This document shows positions 9,088 to 11,881 of a stretch of 11,881 nt of DNA, one piece after another. Below the pieces are notes generated by a model. The model did no database searches. It was not told where the DNA came from and saw only the letters and a list, made by a program, of their open reading frames with translations. Source of the DNA: Gonapodya prolifera JEL478 (Eukaryota > Monoblepharomycota > Monoblepharidomycetes > Monoblepharidales > Gonapodyaceae); the NCBI GenBank assembly GCA_001574975.1, contig KQ965748.1, positions 474,062 to 485,942 of the forward strand. The letters are read 5' to 3'. The stretch's first letter is position 1. Each line of letters starts with the position of its first letter. The translations under genes and the position numbers were made by a program.

Positions 9088-9104
9088 CTGTCCTGCTAGG
9101 ACAG
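9088..9104. repeat. 7-bp inverted repeat with 3-nt loop
   Basis: CTGTCCT (9088-9094) and AGGACAG (9098-9104) are exact reverse complements around GCT. The arms carry the same CTGTCC/GGACAG core as the hairpin at 8178-8206. This one lies about 190 nt before the start codon of the F-box/LRR gene. Confidence 0.7.
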
Positions 9105-9290
9105 CACATCGTTCACCTGTGATGCATTACCCTCGAATAAAATTACATAAATAATTTGGGATCACCCGAGCGTCGGCACCCCGGCCGTGGTCGTCATTCT
9201 GCCGGAGCTGTTCAACCGACCGACTTTAGTTTCAACACACCATGGCCAGCTTCGCCTACCGACCCATCGACTCGCCTACGATTCCACCAC

Positions 9291-11245
9291 ATGAGCATGA
9301 ACGACCTCACCGCAATCCCGCCCTCAGAGAAACGCGCGCACACGTTCCCCTACGACGTTCTACGCATCCTACTCGACCACTACCTCGGGCCAATGTCTAA
9401 ACCATCATCGGCCGCTTCCAAGCACAGCCACCGCGACGCACTAATATCGTTCGCCCTCGTGTGCCGTGACTGGCGGAACGCGGCCGAAGACGTCTTATAC
9501 GGGAACGTGCATGTGGCGAGTTATGCACAGCTGGAGAAGATTGCGGGGAAGTTCCCGAAAGGAAAAGCGATTAAAAGTGTGTCGTTTGGGTTCAGTAAGT
9601 TTTTCGGTCGCTTTTCCTCGAATTTCTTCCGGGCGAGATGTGCGACTTCACGTTGAAACTTACTGGCACTGACCTCCCACCACCAGCAACACCACGCAAA
9701 TACACAGGCGTACCCCTTCGTGCAACCATATGGAGCGTCCTTCGCAACACCGTTGCCAGCTTCCTTCCCAATTCCGAGCAAACCGATCCCCGCCTCACCA
9801 ATCCACCAAACACGACCTGGAAGTTGTTTCTGAAGGATATCATGCGGTGCTCGACGTGTTTGAGGGAGTTGGATGTTTCATGTGAGCTGAGCGAGTGGTA
9901 TGAAAGTCGCTGCGTGTCATCACTTGATGGATTGAAATTTTTCTTTGGTTTTGGAATCGGGTGATCACTGATAGGGCAGGGAATTGGCGTCGACGGTGCG
10001 CTCGCGCTCGCGGAAGGTCTCAAGTACGCCACGTCGCTGGAAAGACTGATCTTACCAGGTACGTGCCGTCAAAGCCACTCAACTGCTCATTCCTGCCCAC
10101 CGACAGTGATCAACTCGAAACATTGCGCGTTTTGTAGGAAACGATATCACAGATACCGGGTGCTTAGCGCTGTGCAATGCTATGTCGAGCGGGAATTCCA
10201 TCTCTGAATTGGACCTTCGAAGTGAGTCGTTAGTTGAGCCTGGTATTATCACCCGTTGGCTGTCCGGGATGTGAATTTCCCGACACTGCAACCATCAACT
10301 AAACCCAAGATACTCCTCCAGGCAATAACCTACACTCAGACTCGGGTGCCTTTCTCACTCTCCTCCTGCAGAACCCAAAGTGTTCTTTGGTGACGCTGTC
10401 ACTCATCGGTTCGTGACGTGCGCTCTTGATACTTCACCCGCCTCCCAGTATTCTCACGTCAGGCACTTACCGCTTCTCTAGACAATTTTCTTGGCTGCTC
10501 GGGAGCAACCTTACTTTCCAACGCTCTGGATCGCAACAACACGCTCAAGAAGCTGCGATTATCGTGTGAGTGCAGATCTCCAACCTTACGCTGCCACTCG
10601 AACAGCACCTGAACGTATCCGTGGTTCAGACAACGAGATCAAAGGTGACGGTGCCAGGGAGATTGGCAGGGCTCTATCGCGAAACACTGGAATCACTGAG
10701 CTTGTGTTGTGGGGTGAGTATTACGTCGATCCGTTCTGATGCAATTCTTCGACTTCCTGCACATACCAATTTTCTATCAACTTCCAGGAAATCCTATCGG
10801 TGAAAACGGCATCGTTTTCATCTCCCACGGGCTTCTGAGCAATCGAACCCTTGAGCGACTTGAGATTGGAGGTGAGGTTGGCTAGAATCATTCTGAGCTC
10901 ATATTTATGTCTTATTATGAATTGTTTTCGCAATTTTCAGGCACCGAGACTGATACCAGCGCCCAGGTGCTCGCTGATGCGATTCGGACGGGCCGCTCGT
11001 TGATCTCAATCGCGATAGATGGTACGTACTCGTTAGATGACCAAGGGGGAAAAAAATGCGCTGGTTCTCATCTCAACGGAAAAACCGCAAACGCGTCGTT
11101 GATAGGCTCTACGCTTTCCGAACGTGCCACGTATGCCCTTGCGGTGGCTGCGAAGGAGGGGCGGGTTAAAATCGAGGGGATCAAAGTCAAATCAATGTGG
11201 CGATCGACCTGCACACATACTAAAAACACCACATCAAACCGATGA
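9291..11245 (+). CDS. F-box-like leucine-rich-repeat (RNI-like) protein, ten exons
   Basis: Probable cytoplasmic or nuclear protein with an N-terminal F-box-like segment and a ribonuclease-inhibitor-type LRR domain, suggesting a substrate receptor of an SCF ubiquitin ligase; partner and target unknown. Model: join(9291..9594,9687..9881,9975..10058,10138..10221,10322..10408,10482..10565,10630..10713,10788..10871,10941..11021,11106..11245), 408 residues, in frame. Start ATG 9291 lies in a CACCACATG context; the upstream in-frame extension has no ATG. F-box-like segment about 19-77 (HTFPYDVLRILLDHY, then FALVCRDWRNAAEDVLYG). Seven LRRs cover about 167-362, each of 27-29 residues with the pattern N.I...GA..L..AL..N..L..L.L, for example NDITDTGCLALCNAM, DNEIKGDGAREIGRAL-type and NPIGENGIVFISHGL. 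The C-terminal 45 residues are basic. All nine introns are phase 1. The gene appears intact, unlike the F-box remnant upstream. Some bacterial-type LRR families look similar, but the introns make this fungal. Confidence 0.85.
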
Positions 11246-11471
11246 CACATGCTAATGCAATTTCCTAGTGATATATTTAATGTACGAAAGGGACCGATAT
11301 ACCAGAACCATTGACGTGTCGAGTGGAGGTGAAACCATAGTAAAGAGTCACTTTCGCATCTCTTTCCGGGAAACGCACTCACATTCTAAGATACACATCT
11401 CTTCCCAAGTCTAATAGTTGCATGAGTACACTAACACTACCAATCGCAAGAGTTGCTATGGATGTCGACGC
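11246..11471. other. Convergent intergenic region (3' UTRs)
   Basis: 226 bases between the stop of the LRR gene and the stop of the Hsp110 gene on the opposite strand. It must hold both 3' ends. It is AT-rich around 11268-11282. No further gene or structure is visible. Confidence 0.6.
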
Positions 11472-11881
11472 TTAATCCATTTCCGTGTCCTCCTCCTTGG
11501 GTTTCTCCTGCCCGTTGGTTTTCGCCTCTGGCTCCGGCGCCGCTCCATTCGCGGCAGGCTCCGCCTTCTTCTCCTCCTTCTTAGGAGCGGGCTTTGGCCG
11601 CGTGATGATCGGGGTCACGAACGACACGAGTTGCTGTGGTGGTAAGTAAACGATATAAAATGATGTGCAACCGATCGCTCGCGACGGAATCTCCACGGAA
11701 AACTCACCCCTTTGGAAGTCTCGATTTGCTCCGTCGTCAAGCTCGGGTTCTCGTCCTTGCGCTTCAAGTTCTGCTTCGCAACCTCCTCGTTCAACCAGTT
11801 GTTCACTCGGTCGACTTCGTCCTTGCACTTTTGGATGTCCGCCACGGCGATGTGAGCATATCGGTCATCTGACGCAGTGAG
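11472..11881 (-). CDS. Hsp110 / Sse-type heat-shock protein, C-terminal part (partial)
   Basis: Hsp110 proteins are cytosolic relatives of Hsp70 that act as nucleotide-exchange factors for it and hold unfolded clients. Only the end is in the window: complement of join(11472..11633,11708..>11881), 111 residues, phase-0 intron of 74 nt (GTGAGT donor at 11707, CACAG acceptor at 11638-11634). The visible part includes the helical C-terminal segment: SDDRYAHI, then CKDEVDRVNNWLNEEVAKQ, then NPSLTTEQIE, continuing after the intron as QLVSFVTPIITRPKPAPKK. This matches the WL.EQ...Q / DP..T..EI / F.TPI.TKPKP pattern of fungal Sse/Hsp88 proteins and not canonical Hsp70, which lacks the TPI.T.P.P segment and ends in EEVD. 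The tail is lysine, glutamate and alanine rich and ends EEDTEMD before TAA at 11474-11472. The ATPase domain lies beyond the right edge. Confidence 0.85.

Larger units (their letters stand above)
8090..9104 (+). repeat. Four diverged copies of a 240-310 bp non-coding motif series
   Basis: The same ordered motifs recur on the plus strand: a T-run followed by GGAGAC (or close), then 82-103 nt later GGACAG (or AGACAG), then 14-27 nt later CACGTCA. Copy A: GCGGAC 8099, GGACAG 8202, CACGTCA 8229. Copy B: GGAGAC 8390, GGACAG 8472, CACGTCA 8488. Copy C: GGAGAC 8630, AGACAG 8712, CACGTCA 8726. Copy D: AGAGAC 8923, GGACAG 9021, CACGTCA 9044. Copies A and D also share CCGCGAGGC (8109-8117 and 8933-8941), ATGCTCT and GGACAGTA. 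Copy B shares TTTTGGAGACCCC exactly with an extra partial unit at 8741-8753. Between motifs the copies have diverged strongly. The nature of the element (old tandem duplication, MITE-like repeat, regulatory cluster) is unknown. Confidence 0.45.
7894..9290. other. Long intergenic region holding a diverged repeat series
   Basis: No protein gene is supported in these 1.4 kb. The open frames present (for example plus 7976-8242, minus 8730-8996) carry no recognisable domain. The stretch contains the diverged repeat series at about 8090-9104, several hairpins, and AATAAA hexamers at 8511-8516 and 9136-9141. The final part (about 9105-9290) is the probable promoter and 5' UTR of the F-box/LRR gene. 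Confidence 0.6.

Noticed and set aside
8090-9104. CRISPR-like array
   Set aside because: The repeats are long, diverged and irregularly spaced, with no identical short direct repeats and no cas genes; the genome is also clearly eukaryotic.
9156-9290. Upstream extension of the F-box/LRR protein from 9156
   Set aside because: The frame is open but begins with TTG; the first ATG in frame is 9291 in a good context. An ATG at 9242 is in a different frame that stops after about 50 codons.

Overview
This window looks like nuclear DNA from a filamentous basidiomycete fungus, probably an Agaricomycete. The evidence is several protein genes cut by many short GT-AG introns (about 60-110 nt, donors like GTGAGT/GTACGT, branch-like CTAAC/CTAAT before acceptors), monocistronic genes on both strands, fungal-type families (two-domain CHR chromate transporter, SWIRM protein, F-box/LRR protein, Hsp110) and an LTR remnant. 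I cannot name the species.

Layout from left to right. (1) About 173-2345, plus: a spliced chromate-transporter-family (ChrA/CHR) gene of roughly 565 residues. (2) 2346-3015: 3' flank shared with the next, convergent gene. (3) 3016-4999, minus: a SWIRM-domain protein, likely a chromatin-associated factor, whose last exon has a reading-frame problem. (4) 5000-6213: promoter-like spacer with CCAAT motifs, a long pyrimidine tract and a TATA-like motif, but no convincing gene. (5) 6214-7893, plus: a decayed F-box gene, with coding-like pieces in different frames, interrupted by (6) a 373-bp solo-LTR-like element (7407-7779) flanked by the 4-bp duplication CTAC. (7) About 8090-9104: a non-coding stretch with four diverged copies of a 240-310 bp motif series, plus hairpins and perfect palindromes. 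(8) 9291-11245, plus: an intact ten-exon F-box-like/leucine-rich-repeat gene in which each central exon encodes exactly one LRR and every intron is phase 1. (9) 11472 to beyond 11881, minus: the 3' end of an Hsp110/Sse-type chaperone gene.

The genes do not form a pathway; this is an ordinary mix of fungal genes plus one degraded, transposon-hit locus. The points most worth a second look are the exon-per-repeat LRR gene, the diverged non-coding repeat series, the solo LTR in the dead F-box gene, and the C-terminal frame question in the SWIRM gene. Exon coordinates were worked out by hand from reading frames and splice consensus, without transcripts or database searches.
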